NCBI RefSeq assembly: GCF_000003815.2
Contig: NC_049985.1
Location: forward strand, 6,770,844 to 6,834,843
Origin: Branchiostoma floridae
Taxonomy: Eukaryota; Chordata; Leptocardii; Amphioxiformes; Branchiostomatidae
Length of the DNA stretch: 64,000 nt
Direction of reading: 5' to 3'
Positions 1-11,800 of the stretch are shown here, in pieces (position 1 is the stretch's first letter; every line of letters starts with the position of its first letter). Below the pieces are notes generated by a model. The model was not told where the DNA came from. It saw nothing but the letters and a program-made list of their open reading frames with translations, and ran no database searches. The position numbers were made by a program, and so were the translations under genes.

Positions 1-1160
1 CATCAGTCGGAACGTCCACCAATTTATTGGTCATTTTGTACATCATGCAATTTGCTCTACGACACAGCGTCTAGCCAGTATTGTAAGGAATATAGTCAAA
101 CAGCATATTGAATGGTTGTATAGAAAGACGTAGAGACATGAGACCAACGACCTCTCGACCTCGTGTCCGCTAGCCTTGGCACTTGCTCATTCGACGCGAT
201 AGGTCACGTTGACATAGCGTTTACCACAATGTGGAAGAATTCCAAACCTCAGCTGTCTAAAAGTATGAATCACGGCATAAATTCAGTGCACGCCCTTTTC
301 ATGCCCAATTACACAGATACGTGTACGTGTTTTTCAAGCATGCAGCCTTTCTCAGTCATAATTCTATGCTATTTACAAGTAGTTTCGTCTTATGTCTCTA
401 TGTCTTTCCAAACTACTATTCTAAATACTGTTTGAATTAGGGCCTGAAAGGCTAAAATTGGGTTTAAACCTCGTTCATTCCTGATCCGGGTTCTTCAGAA
501 ACCCGCCTAGACCCTCTCGCTTGTCTCCACCAGGCCTTCCTATGAGGGTATACGTACAAGGATAGTAGAATTCGGCAAAAAAATCTGGAAATTGGCCAGC
601 GGAGTCATGATCAGTCCACGCATAGGTTCATGTTTCTCCTTCGCGGCCGGCCAACTCCTCTGGTAGCTTAACTCCGCTGGCAAACCATTCTCTATATAAT
701 AGCCAGCGTAGTCAGTCGGAGAGACTCAAACCTTCACAAACTGACCTCCATTATGTTCTCCCGTAAAAGACTATCAAATATTCAATTATTCATAGCAGAT
801 ACAAAATTATTTAGTCAACAGGTCACCAAAAGGGATCAATCAACAAAGAAGGCCCCACCTAGGCTTTCTTTAAGCCATTTTAACGTCTTTTTGTAGTCTC
901 ATACTATAAAATGGTTGTTGTACACGTTTCACATGCCCTCGGGCTAGGTACCACAAGGTTGACGGACGAGTACGTGCGACACAACCTACGTGAGGTGAGA
1001 GGTTATACTGACGGAGTGCTGTCATTGTCCTGTCGTACTCTCACGGAATCCACTGATGAATTAACGTCTTGAATCAGAGCCCCAGGGGACTCGTGCATGT
1101 CGCGGTGATTCTGTGTCGTCCCGCCATCCATGGAGTGATATCTAAGTGAAGGTATGCTGT

Positions 1161-1214
1161 TTGTCCCTCTCTCTCCCTCCCTGTCTCTCTATCTAACTAT
1201 CTATCTATCTCTCA
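1161..1214. repeat. Pyrimidine-rich simple repeat (CT/CTAT)
   Basis: Tract of CTCTCC, CTGTCT and CTATCTAT words, seen directly. Confidence 0.8.
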
Positions 1215-1474
1215 TTATATCAGTTCAAAGCTACCTTCGCCAAGGAGGTTATTTTTTTTCGATGCCGCTTGTACTTGTGCCGTGCGGCTGTATGTATGTA
1301 CGTATGTAGACGACATAACTCGAGAAATGTGTTTTTTTACGTGGGTAGGCCGGGCGCTACTGAAAAGAAAGGACAAGTTTGATAATGGGCCCCTTCCTTG
1401 TGAAATTAGAAGATCTTGTTGTGATGAAACTTCCCTACAATACTGTTGTACACGTGAACCATAGCCTATCTATC

Positions 1475-1513
1475 TTGTTGTGTTGTGTTGTGTTGTGCTG
1501 TGTTGTGTTGTTG
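1475..1513. repeat. TGTTG pentanucleotide microsatellite
   Basis: About eight imperfect TTGTG units in a row, with one C interruption. Confidence 0.8.
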
Positions 1514-1828
1514 GATGGTATTGATAAATGTGGTCTCGGAGATGTAGTGCTTAACGGTTATTAGTACTGCCACGCTGTTTGTTTTGTGTTTGTTATGAAC
1601 ACTTACGTTATTAGAAGGGCGTGAACCAAGAATACTCACCAACTGACCCGGAAATCTATACTGTCAAAGAAATAATTGATACGTGGCAGCGGTACAAAAG
1701 AGCCCTCTTCTAATATTTCCTTACGAACCAAGAGACAATGTCTACTCTGAAAAGATTCACTCATGGGTAGGTATTGGATTAGCCCTAATCCAACGGGAAG
1801 GGTGTGACAATTGTATTACATGAGAAAG

Positions 1829-1848
1829 TACATGTACATGTACATGTA
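1829..1848. repeat. ACATGT hexamer run
   Basis: Self-complementary TACATG units in tandem. The same word recurs across the window, for example near 12110-12120 and 12156-12170. Confidence 0.7.
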
Positions 1849-2570
1849 GAAAGTATTGCTGCATCATAAGGACATTGTAACATTAGAAAGTGTAACACTT
1901 TTGCTGCTGAAGACATGCGAATAGTTTACAAATTATGTTGCAATATACACAAGGCTAGTAGAATGTGTGACAATTGTACTGCATAAAGCATACAGAAAGT
2001 CGAGAAATATTGAATAAGACATGTAAATAGCGTGACTTCTGAAGTTAGTAGTCCCACTATCTGTCTAATTAGACATGTAACTTTACAAAGTACAGTTGTG
2101 TACATTGTACATATCTGGTTTACAGTGATAATTGGATATGTATGGAAGAATGAAATAAACGTAATTTATCATAGTATTGGCAACATCTGAACACCTGTTT
2201 TACCCACACTGTCATCATTACCACGTTCCGTCACTTTGGGCCGAGGAACAGCCATTGTTCATTGTGCCGTAATTATCCGCTATTGTCTAAGTACTAGTAA
2301 TCTTTATAGCTGGTAATCTCTGCAGTCTCTAGGGTACGATTTACACGTGCCGCAGGTGTGTATGTTAAACGAACACTGTCCTAGGTCACTGTCCTAGGAC
2401 AAACGACGTACGTCGTTCAAATTGCCTCGTGTAAATTGGGCCTAGATCGAATAGGGATAGTAAATCTTATTTAATATGTAAAGCTAGTAAAATTGTTAAC
2501 GAAAAGTCAGTCCCGTCAGTCTTGTACTAAAACAATATTTTGTGAAAATTTAAATTTTTTTCCAGATTTT

Positions 2571-2594
2571 ATGGAGACTGATCTAAATAACTAA
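2571..2594 (+). CDS. Possible seven-codon upstream ORF before the sialyltransferase start
   Basis: An ATG at 2571 opens a seven-codon frame closed by TAA at 2592-2594, nine bases before the main ATG at 2604. A good splice acceptor (T-rich tract then CCAG ending at 2565) lies just upstream, so if that acceptor is used this ATG would be the first one in the coding exon. Translation and effect are not shown by the sequence. Confidence 0.3.
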   Translation: METDLNN

Positions 2595-2603
2595 ACCATC
2601 TCC

Positions 2604-2711
2604 ATGGGTCTGAGGAGCGTACAGAGAAAGCGTCATATCATCAACATTGGAACCTCGACGTCCACAAGATGGGTCCGCCGCACCATGCGGACCATGCGAC
2701 AATTCTTAAAG
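2604..2711 (+). CDS. Sialyltransferase exon 1 (coding part)
   Basis: Encodes residues 1-36, a basic cytosolic tail rich in Arg and Lys. It ends at AAAG before donor GTGAGT, phase 0. The exon probably begins at 2566, after the acceptor ending at 2565. Confidence 0.85.
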
Positions 2712-4138
2712 GTGAGTTTTCTGATATCTATTTAGTTTCTTTGTCTTTCATTTTTATTTGTATGTATGTTATGGATCAGCGGTGGCGTACAACTACTGCA
2801 TGAATTTCTCATATCACATTACTCTCCAAGCAGAGGTTGATGGGGAAATCGTGACCTTTTCCTTATATATATGCCTCTTTTTCTATCAACCTCCCCACCA
2901 ACTTGATGAAGCGTAAAGCTTTCGTGAATTCAACGTAAAGCGTAGTCAGCCATCCCGAATTTAGCGTAAAGCGTTGTCAAGACCCCCCATGCAGACCCTC
3001 CTTGGAGGATGATCGAAAAAGTGCGATAGATATTGAGATCGGGCTGGGGTCTGGTATCCAGGCTAATGTATCGTTATTTCAAAGGTTTTAAGCTAATTGA
3101 AAGTATCAATCCTCGTGTTGGTTCCTCTAGACGCGGTGGTCTCCAGGGATCAGACTCTTTGCCAAGATCGCCATGGTGTACGGCGTCTCGGTGTCACTAG
3201 TGGTACTCTCCATGCTATACTACTACCAGGCGCTGGACTTCAACTCCAACCTCAAGTACAGCGTGTCTATCGGGTGAGAAAATTCAGACGATAGCATGCA
3301 GCTAAAAATGTTGTTTGTCTGTTTGAAAATTTCACACATACATATCTAAAGACAAACTAAAGAACACTCTCAGTGAACTGAAGGATTTCGAACATGATAA
3401 GGGAGAACAAAAGACAAGACGTAACACAACGTTAATCATGATATGTCTAGCCTGACATACGATTATCAAGTAGAATATGCTTCTTGTGTTGGTTGACATT
3501 GTAAATATTTCATGTCTCTGTCAACTGTCTTTTTGTTGCGACCTGTACTTAACCCAGTGGGCATATATGAACAATAAAGGTTTTCATTCATTCATTTATT
3601 ATAGATCATCAAATTCAATGAATGACTATCTCTTTGCCATAGCACTGAACTCCGCCAGAGGGCGCTGTTGAGCAGCCAAGACACGTGGAACAGAAGTCTG
3701 GAAAGCCTGACGAGGCTGTGGGACGAAAGCCTGGAGGGCCTGCCCAGGATTGAAATTAAGATCAGCAAAAGGTGGCGCTGGCCCTTCTCTTCTTCAAGTA
3801 ACCCCTTCATGTCGAGAATAGAGCCGCATTTCAACATGACACGGATATACGCCATCCAGTGAGTTTTACTATAATGTTTTAGAATGTAATGCTTGAATGA
3901 AGTGCAATTTAGTAGTTAGAGCTTTTATGGATGACAAAAAGTGTAACACACAACGTTTAACTTTAAAACACAATGGAATCAACTACGTGCATGTATATCA
4001 TATGATGAAGGGTACTTTCGTTTTGAGAAATAAACGCACACTGATTGTACGTGTGTGTGTGTTTCTGCCTGTTGGCGTATGTGCGCGTGTTTACGTGCTT
4101 GTGTGTGTAGGTATGTTCGGGCGAGCGTGCGTGCGTGC

Positions 4139-4230
<92 letters not shown>

Positions 4231-5378
4231 TCATCAAATAACTTACTTTTTCTTCTTCAACAGGCAAATCAGCAGGAAGTATTTCAACCCGATGAGACAT
4301 GTCATTGACTACAGGGACTTGGACGCGTTCAGAAGGGATTGTAACATCAAATCTTTTACCATGAAAAACTCCTCGGGGGAAAATCGCAAAACCTGTGACG
4401 TAGTGCACACTCCCATCAAACACTACCGGACATGCGCAGTGGTGGGCAGCGGAGGGATACTTCTCAACAGCAGCTGTGGTGCGGAAATAGACGCGCACGA
4501 CTTCGTCATCCGGTCCAACTTGCCGCCAACAATTCCATTTCAGAAAGATGTCGGAAGAAAGACAAACTTTACCGCAGTGAACCATGCAAGACTACTGGCC
4601 GTCCGTAGAGCGCTGAAAGCCAGAAACCCGGCCATACGGGCCGCCATGTTGGCCCGGTTGAGCTCGTCCCCAGGAATGGTGTTCGGTTACTCGTTGACCT
4701 TGGCAGACAATAAGAGAAACAGAAGATACCTACAGTCTGTGTACATGATAACAAAGGAAAATAAAGTCCCTGTGATTACTGCATTCTCCCATCAGTCCTA
4801 CATGTCGTCTAAAGGGTAAGATAACGTCACTTCTTTGTGGTTTTGAGAAAGTTAACGGAAGCTTCGGAATCAGTCCTGTGCCTGCCTGGGTAAACCCAAA
4901 TTCGCGAAGACGGTATATCGTTGTTATGGTACATGATAACGTTACAACTAAGATCTTGAAGTTTAGAAATGCGTGATATATTCGCCTTACACTTTAGCAC
5001 TGAATTACATGTGGAAGGTTCTAGTACGTTGTAAACGTATAAATATGTAATGCTAATTCAAGAACAAACCTTTCGTTCACAGTTTTGTTTTGGATGTCTT
5101 TTTCCTCCAGACTGTGGTCCAAAATGGGAGGTAGAAGATGGACGCTTCCGTCCACCGGTCTAAATGTGTTCGGTCTCGCCTCGACGTTCTGTGACCGGAT
5201 CTCCATGTACGGCTACTTCCCGTTCCCAGACGTTCATGGGAGACCCATCCCCTACCATTACTTCGATAGAGTAAGACCGCATTCAGCGCACAAGATGAAA
5301 GGGGAATTTGACATGTTTCAGAAGCTCCATCGGCAGGGTGTACTCAGGCATGTTGTGGACAAGTGTGATCGTTCGTAA
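2604..5378 (+). CDS. ST8SIA-like: Alpha-2,8-sialyltransferase (ST8Sia family), complete five-exon gene
   Basis: Join of 2604-2711, 3131-3273, 3643-3858, 4264-4815 and 5111-5378 gives 1287 nt, 428 residues plus TAA, with every junction GT/AG and phases 0, 2, 2, 2. The product has the type II Golgi layout: a basic cytosolic tail, one membrane segment at about residues 49-68, a stem with possible N-glycosylation at N100 and N148, then a catalytic domain of family GT29. Sialylmotif L spans about 210-262 (CAVVGSGGILLNSSCG, later DVGRKT), motif S about 352-378 (LPSTGLNVFGLASTFCD, YGYFPF), motif III is HYFD at 389-392, and motif VS is H400-x4-E405. Cysteines C213, C227, C367 and C425 fit the family's disulfide pattern. 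GT29 enzymes transfer sialic acid from CMP-sialic acid; the motif spacing and C-terminal cysteine favour ST8Sia over ST3/ST6. The exact subtype (I/V/VI-like or II/III/IV-like) is not resolved. The ATG is supported by an in-frame stop at 2592. Introns are short, unlike the neighbour gene. Confidence 0.93.
3131..3273 (+). CDS. Sialyltransferase exon 2, membrane anchor
   Basis: Encodes residues 37-83 plus two bases of the next codon. It contains the hydrophobic stretch IAMVYGVSVSLVVLSML, the signal anchor. Acceptor TTCCTCTAG, donor GTGAGA. Confidence 0.87.
3425..3605 (+). mobile_element. Probable non-LTR retroposon 3' tail in intron 2
   Basis: The stretch ends with AATAAAGG followed by a CATT tetranucleotide run, the usual look of an L2/CR1-type 3' end. 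It sits just upstream of exon 3. No coding part is recognisable, so the family assignment is a guess. Confidence 0.45.
3643..3858 (+). CDS. Sialyltransferase exon 3, stem region
   Basis: Encodes residues 85-155 plus split codons at both ends. It contains NRS (N100) and NMT (N148) glycosylation sequons. Acceptor TTTGCCATAG, donor GTGAGT; the phase-2 entry and exit match the neighbours exactly. Confidence 0.87.
4142..4227. repeat. (GT)n microsatellite, about 43 units
   Basis: Uninterrupted GT dinucleotides in intron 3, preceded by a degenerate GT/GC run from about 4040. It ends about 35 bases before the exon 4 acceptor at 4263. Confidence 0.98.
4264..4815 (+). CDS. Sialyltransferase exon 4, sialylmotif L
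   Basis: Encodes residues 157-339 and holds the long sialylmotif with the CMP-sialic-acid-binding GSGG turn (about 217-220) and C213/C227. Acceptor TTCTTCAACAG, donor GTAAGA, phase 2 exit. Confidence 0.92.
5111..5378 (+). CDS. Sialyltransferase exon 5, motifs S, III and VS, stop
   Basis: Encodes residues 341-428 after a split Gly codon and ends at TAA 5376-5378. It carries motif S, HYFD and the H-x4-E motif, with C425 four residues from the end. Acceptor TTTTTCCTCCAG. Confidence 0.92.
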
Positions 5379-5949
5379 TGAGTCAAGTACTTAGAAGGCT
5401 GACAGAAGAAGGAACAGAAGTGTAGGGTGACAAGGTGCGCTTGTCTTGACTGAAAAAGTAAGCCGTAACGACGGCACATTTCACTACCATATTGTCCTGG
5501 TTACTTGAAAAAGAAACACGTCAACATGCCTATCTTATAATTATTAGGTCCAATATCTCTAAAATTACCGATAGAGAATTCCAGACAATAACAAAACACA
5601 TGTAACTGAAAATTAACAGAGGCATTATCCATTTCAGGAAAATAATATTCAGATGTACGTTAAATGTTTACCTCACCTTTCTCTCACCTCACTCTTGCGA
5701 GCCATTTCTTTCATACTTGCAGTACCAATTGTACTTGATAAGTGTCGCTGTGATACGGTCGCCAGTGTCAGTCTCAATTCGTTCGAGGATGTATGTCCCG
5801 CACTTTTGCGCAATGAACCATTGATATGTTGTGGACTTTTAGCTTTTATATTGTGGCAGATTTAATTGTTTAGACAACCATGAAGATTATCATCTTATAC
5901 ATGTGTAAAAAAAACATCTAGATACTGGACGTTTGATATACGATCTACC

Positions 5950-5955
5950 AATAAA
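5950..5955 (+). terminator. Polyadenylation signal AATAAA of the sialyltransferase gene
   Basis: Canonical hexamer 572 bases after the stop codon. I see no AATAAA between stop and this site, so a 3' UTR of about 0.6 kb is the simplest reading. Confidence 0.55.
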
Positions 5956-8841
5956 AACTCAATGAAGATTCGAATTCTGTTGTAAAAAGTCTGCCTTTTT
6001 AATAGATGCTTGTGTACAAAAGCACATCAGGAACAGAAAAATGCAGCCGGGCACAAATTCCTCATGTTAAAACAGCAGCTAATAGCTAACATTCTGCAAC
6101 ATACAGCCTTCTCAACGTCAACAACGTAGACTTAAACACAGTTCTATGATTTACACATTCAAGTCTTGCCACTACATATATTGTGTATGTACATGAGGCA
6201 CTGGGTACAGATCAAAAAAGCTTTAAGTACAAGAGCTCTGTCCACTAATTATAATTTGTAACACAATCTTTCTTTAGTATTTGATATAATACACAATATT
6301 CCATCTTTGAACAGCCAGCATATGAAACTGCAGGCTTCATCAATATCCTATCCACATGCCATACTTTACACAGAGAGATAACTAGATGGTGAAATGTCTG
6401 CTATGTATACATGAGATTTGCATTTGCATCATTTGGTCAAATGTTGAAATTTGGACTATCTTACATTTTTACTACCTCTTTATAGATCGAACTCTACTCT
6501 GGGACATCCAAACATCTACAGACTATGAGGTTTCTATTGTCAGTGACATTCAGAGAAGAGTAGAAAAGTTATTTTGCCTTTCATTTTCATGAGCTTCAAG
6601 TTGTAAGAAAGGCTATCGCAACTTTCTTTCCATGGGATTACATAATCTATAGTTCATAATGTCCTTTACATTTGTGCCAAGGTCACCCATACACATTCTG
6701 TAACAAAACATACTAGACTTATTAATTAAACTTGAACCCAGTAATTGAAAATCTTCTGTGTCCAACAAATACATTTAAGCAACAAACATTTGCATGAATG
6801 ATTAATTATCTGGTGACACAAAACTAACGTTCAAGCACTTTCCAAACTATTGCATAAAAGTTGAATCAGAGTGTAAAACACAGGCTACCATAAGAAAAAG
6901 CAACAAATGGTAAAATAGGCTGTACCACACTACTTTGAAATTGGGGGTGTCTGTCAATAATTCTGCAGTACCTGAAAATACTGCTACAGTACCTCATACT
7001 TCATTAGGAACCTCGATAACTGAAATTGAAACAAATTCATCACAAGGATCTGGAGTTATAGGTGTGAACCGTTGACACAAACAGAAACAGTATACCAATG
7101 CTGGAGGTGAACTTTTTTTCTGGGGGTAATGATAATTAACAGTGTACAAAATGTAGCTCATGCCAAGAAAGTGCTTGAAACCAACTGGTACCAGAACGTG
7201 CAAGTATGACAATCACTTAAGTAATTATTTAATGCAACTATTGTAACATTATATGTAGTATTTTACAGTACATGTTTACATTGAGTCTTATTCACATTTA
7301 ATTCTTTGCCAGATAACTTGGAATGTTGTGATGCGACAACGTTATCAACAGTTAGCAGGAATGCAAAGATGACTGCCTCATCACCAACAAATGATGTCAA
7401 AGCAGCTGCAACTGCATTACATAGCTTCTTATCTAACTATGAACAATAGCTGCATGTGAACACGCATATCAGCAATGATTTAAGAATCCTGGTTCAAAAA
7501 CTTGTCTTGACACAGTTTTGAAGGAGGTATTAACATTTCTTCAAAGTCATTGTGATTCAAATCAGATCTAACAGATTTCAATTTAGAAGATAAGGTTGAA
7601 ATGGGCCTACATGTATAACCTGAATAAATCATACCCCATGCAGATTGATAATCAGAACTTACATCACGATGGTTCATTCAGTAGTCATCCTTAAGATTAA
7701 GACTTATTCCAGTCTGCTTCAAATCGTTGCATTTTGTCTGTGTGCAGTATCAACTTGCTTAATGTCATCACTCAAGAACAAGATAACATTAGGGTCAATG
7801 AACAAAATTCTAAAGGTTCATAAAGCATGTCATTTACTGACAGAGCCATTGGGCACATAATTAGGGCGCAACAGATTATCTAATGCCCTTGTAACCCCCA
7901 CAATGACTTACAATTAGCACCTGTTGGAACCTGAAGGGGAGTTAAGAAGAGTCTGTAATATATAATCAGTGAGGACAACACAAACATGTACAGTGTGTGG
8001 TCAAGTCCAGTCTTCTAATATGTGAAAATGCCATTCTTATTGTGCATAGTCATAAAAAATGCAATTTGCCTCCTGCAACAGTCATACTTTTTGCTCCATT
8101 TTCAACTCAGATTCCACTCTTTTTAACAATCAGAGTCAAGCATCAGTAACTGTCTGCGTATTTTCACTAGCTTTGATAAGAATGGAATCTATGAGACAGA
8201 TTATTTTCCCACATTCTGTAGATAAAGATTATAATTTCATAATATAATACCATGTATCACTTGCAATCTTGCCTTTCTTTTCTTTTAGTAAGCACAATGT
8301 TTGCTATGTCTGATATTAGGAAAAAATATACATTTGCTATTTGTCAAGGTTTCAAACATATATGTAGGCATTCACCACACACAAGTATTAATCTTTTTCC
8401 AGTATAGAGGTACAACCCTACAAGATCAGACTACACACAACTATTCCATTGACTGGTTCTCCAACCCTTTCACGTCTGTTACAGAATAGAAAAGATAAAA
8501 CTAAAAGAAATAAGAACAACTTACATCAGAAGCTATGTATGATTGCGATTATGCTTTCCATTTTTGATTCTTCTTAAATTGCAGCAACTATTGAAAATGC
8601 AAGAACCAGACAGTGGAATTGCTATGGCTAAAAGAGCATTTTTAGTACAATTTTCCTTGTGACTTTTCATGTATGTCCATACGTAGAAATTTTGTATTTT
8701 CATATCTAGGAGTATTTTTCTCTCATTTGTTGGGAGGACACACTCAGGGAAGGGGGGGTTGTTCTGTACAGGAGGATTGGATTGTGGGATTGCATTTCAA
8801 ATGTGGTGTTGGGATGATAACAGTTGTCGGCTGCTCCGACT
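5956..8841 (-). other. Tail-to-tail region; probable 3' UTR of the CA10-like gene
   Basis: AT-rich sequence with no domain-bearing frame. It lies between two convergent genes. On the minus strand ATTAAA-type signals occur at 7229-7234 and 5998-6003; use of the latter would give the CA10-like gene a 3' UTR of about 2.8 kb ending within roughly 50 bases of the sialyltransferase poly(A) signal. This extent is inference. Confidence 0.35.
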
Positions 8842-8873
8842 TCACGACGTAGGTTTCACCAGCCAACTGTTCG
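8842..8873 (-). CDS. CA10-like last coding exon
   Basis: After the acceptor ATCGATTTCAG, CG completes a Thr codon begun in the previous exon. The frame then reads NSWLVKPTS and stops at TGA (8844-8842). It parallels the short C-terminal tail of CA10. A longer open frame over the same bases (to 8744) is out of phase and is not the product. Confidence 0.85.
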
Positions 8874-11800
8874 CTGAAATCGATAAAAGTCAAGTTTAAC
8901 AAACTGAACTCTTTTAGCATATCATACAATATAAAGACAGGAAATTTTAATAACATGTTTTCAATGGATATATTGCATTACTGTTGGTACACTTTTTTTA
9001 GATGCACCATAGCATCAAATCCAGCATAAGTCATTAACTTAAAAACTGAAAACTGATTGCTTTATGTGATTACTTACTTTGGTATGCCTTTTTGCTCTTC
9101 ATAGTTGGACATGGTTTCCCCTGACATGTGCAGATAAAAAGATAAAGATTGCATTACTGTAACATCATATTACCTCATAATCAGAGGAACTGGAATCAGG
9201 CAATTGCAGACAATTGCAAATTTAAGTTCTTATTTGTGTAATTGAATAGTGGGAAGCTCTATAATAATAATAATCTATCTAAGGATAATTACCTGCATGC
9301 CCAAATCATTTGTCATTTCTTTTCATTCATCTTGTTACAAAGTTCCCAGCAAAAATTCTAAACCAAGATACTAGTGGGCATATTCATTTAAAGAAAACTA
9401 TGTAACCTCTTGCTACCAGCCACCCAAAAATGAAGATAATAATACGTCCAGGACAAAGGAAGCAAAATTCACATCCCAAATACCTTTATCACAATGCACA
9501 TAGACTACTCCATCAAGAAAATGAACACAATCCGTCATTCACACAACCACACAGTATCCATAGTGTTACCATTTTATCCTTAGTGGTGAAGTTGATGTTG
9601 GTGCGGATAGTCCTGGAGTTCAGGTTACTCGTAGGCCTGAAGTTGTCTGCCAGGGGAGTCTCTTTCTGACCCATTGTGTTCTGCCATAAATTACGCAGCT
9701 GGTTCATCTGTGGATGGAACAGAAAAAAGTGTTGAAAACGTTTTGTCTGGCAATACATTAAAAAAAAAATTGGGTGCTGGAGAAGTCTGACATTGAGCAC
9801 AAACATAAATGTTGCAATGATAAGTGTGTGTCAGAAGGACAGTCATTGGTGAACATCTTACTATGTAATAGGATGTTAGTCTAGCAAAACAATTGCACAG
9901 GCCTCCAATGGTAAGAATATTTCAAACAAATGTCTTTGCCCTAACACCATGAGCCAGCCAATCAATGATGCCTTAGACCGTAAGCAGCATGGAAAAGAAA
10001 CCCCTGATTTGAGAAATGGACTCTGCCTAACTATCAGGCTGAACCTGAGACTGCTCTCAATTCCAAATTACAACATTGGATTGTAAAAACTTCCAATATT
10101 GTACAGTCCTGTTCATTGTAAGTGTAGGAGTGAGGAGTAGTTGTTTGACACCTCTGCTACAGCGCACCCCATCATCTGTTGTCTGCCACTGTTCTATCAA
10201 AGAACCCATTGATTTTGCGAGTCGAGGTCACATCGATTACTGGGTTTTCACACGATTGTTGTGCTAATCCAGCTTCAAGCCCAAGTGGCCAGTGAGTCGA
10301 TGATGGAGGGTTGTTAAAGTCTCTGTGTGGCACTTAATCTGAGTTTGCCTGTGTCATAAGGGCCCATGAATACCCACACCTGAATTTCCAATACTAACGC
10401 ATCAGCAAAATTCTTTCCTGCTTAGTCAATTTGCCTGAAAGTTTCCAAATAACAGTAAGCTCTCCAAGCTCCTTTCTCCCAAAAACCCTCATCTTCTATG
10501 ATGTTGTCAAACAGTGTGAGACTAACATCAGAAAACAAGCAACACACTGATACATTTGTACATGAGATATTCAGACTCTTAACTGATTAAGTAATGATTC
10601 TGCAAATTATGATCAACTACAAACTAGTAAACTGATTAGGTAATGATTCTGCTAATTATTATCGACTACAAACTGTAAGTATTTGCTTGTACACAAAGAT
10701 GATGTATGCATGCCAATTGGAAGCACCACACAAAACATGGAAATTGCCCCTTAAGATCTTTGAGTTAGATGCTGCATTTTTCAAAAATGCCTCTAAGAAC
10801 CTTTAAAACTCAAACTTTCTCTTTCTGCAACATGTAATGATGTTACATGGCTCTCACATCATCATCTCTAATCTAACAGCTGTAACTAAGAGAGATAAAT
10901 AGGCAGAACAGCATGAAATTGTTGGGTAGCCTCTTACAGGTAATTTTTGGCTATGATACCCTCCTCTTTTCCCTGAAACACCTATTGGTACCATTTGGTT
11001 AAGAAGAATTGATAATTGTCCTTGGGATCATCCAAAAACCTTTCCAGAGCTGCGATTTAAGTCAAGACAGAGATCGATAGATGTGTGCCAAAAACGGAGA
11101 AGGTTCTTGTCTCCAAGGCGAGAGGATCAAACCTGCTGCCAAGATGGCTGCACCTGGGCAATTATGTCTGATTGTGGTGACCTGAAATAACACAGACTGG
11201 CAGCAACCACAAACCCCTGCAGCTTAACCCTCAAGACTGTAAACCCTCATTCTTACTTCAAGCTCTGTTTTAAAAGAAATGTTAAGCATTCTGGCCCACA
11301 AATCAAAACACATTTTTGTACACTTTAGGAAATGCTAATAGATATACTGCGAGAAATCTTCAGTATCAATTTGCAATATCTGATGCTTGCTTATGTACAA
11401 AAAAAACAAGTACCCCTAGCAATTGAATTTTTTAAAACTTTGAATCATGCAATTATGGGAGCATTAAAACCAAATCTCTTGACATAAGACTGATTGCAAA
11501 TAAACATTTCCCAACAAGAATATGTAAAGTGTATCATTTTATTTTTCAATCATTATTTTTATGGAAGTTCTCTCTGTAGGTCTCTCATTAGAACAACAAT
11601 CCCTGATCCACTGCTGCCGACACTCGTCTAAGTCAGACATTCACCTTGAAATGCCCTTGATGTTGTAATTGGAACATTCCCCTCTCATGTGCCGGATAAG
11701 GTTGATATTTGTTTCCCATACAAAATCATCATCACTCTTTACAACTCAAGAGGGAGCTGTAAGGAAATTCCATGAAGTCAAATCGGAAAACGTACCATCG

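Larger units (their letters stand above)
1..2565. other. Upstream region of the sialyltransferase gene, no coding gene recognised
   Basis: I see no convincing coding exon here. The open frames present are short, lack recognisable domains and are not bounded by matching splice sites. The stretch holds a pyrimidine-rich tract near 1161-1214, a TGTTG-type repeat near 1475-1513 and an ACATGT run at 1829-1848. Around 140-190 on the minus strand there is a weak resemblance to the tRNA-like SINE head seen at 35.5-35.7 kb. Near 2380-2414 two perfect palindromes sit close together (GTCCTAGGAC and ACGACGTACGTCGT). A promoter and a non-coding first exon of the downstream gene probably lie in this region, but I cannot place them. 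Confidence 0.5.

Noticed and set aside
3897-4585. Frames full of Val-Cys or Thr-His repeats
   Set aside because: They are translations of the GT microsatellite and the reverse of a sialyltransferase exon.
8744-8956. Open frame of 70 codons on the minus strand that seems to extend the CA10-like gene
   Set aside because: It is one phase away from the frame set by the upstream 43-nt exon. The spliced frame stops at 8842 with a CA10-like tail.
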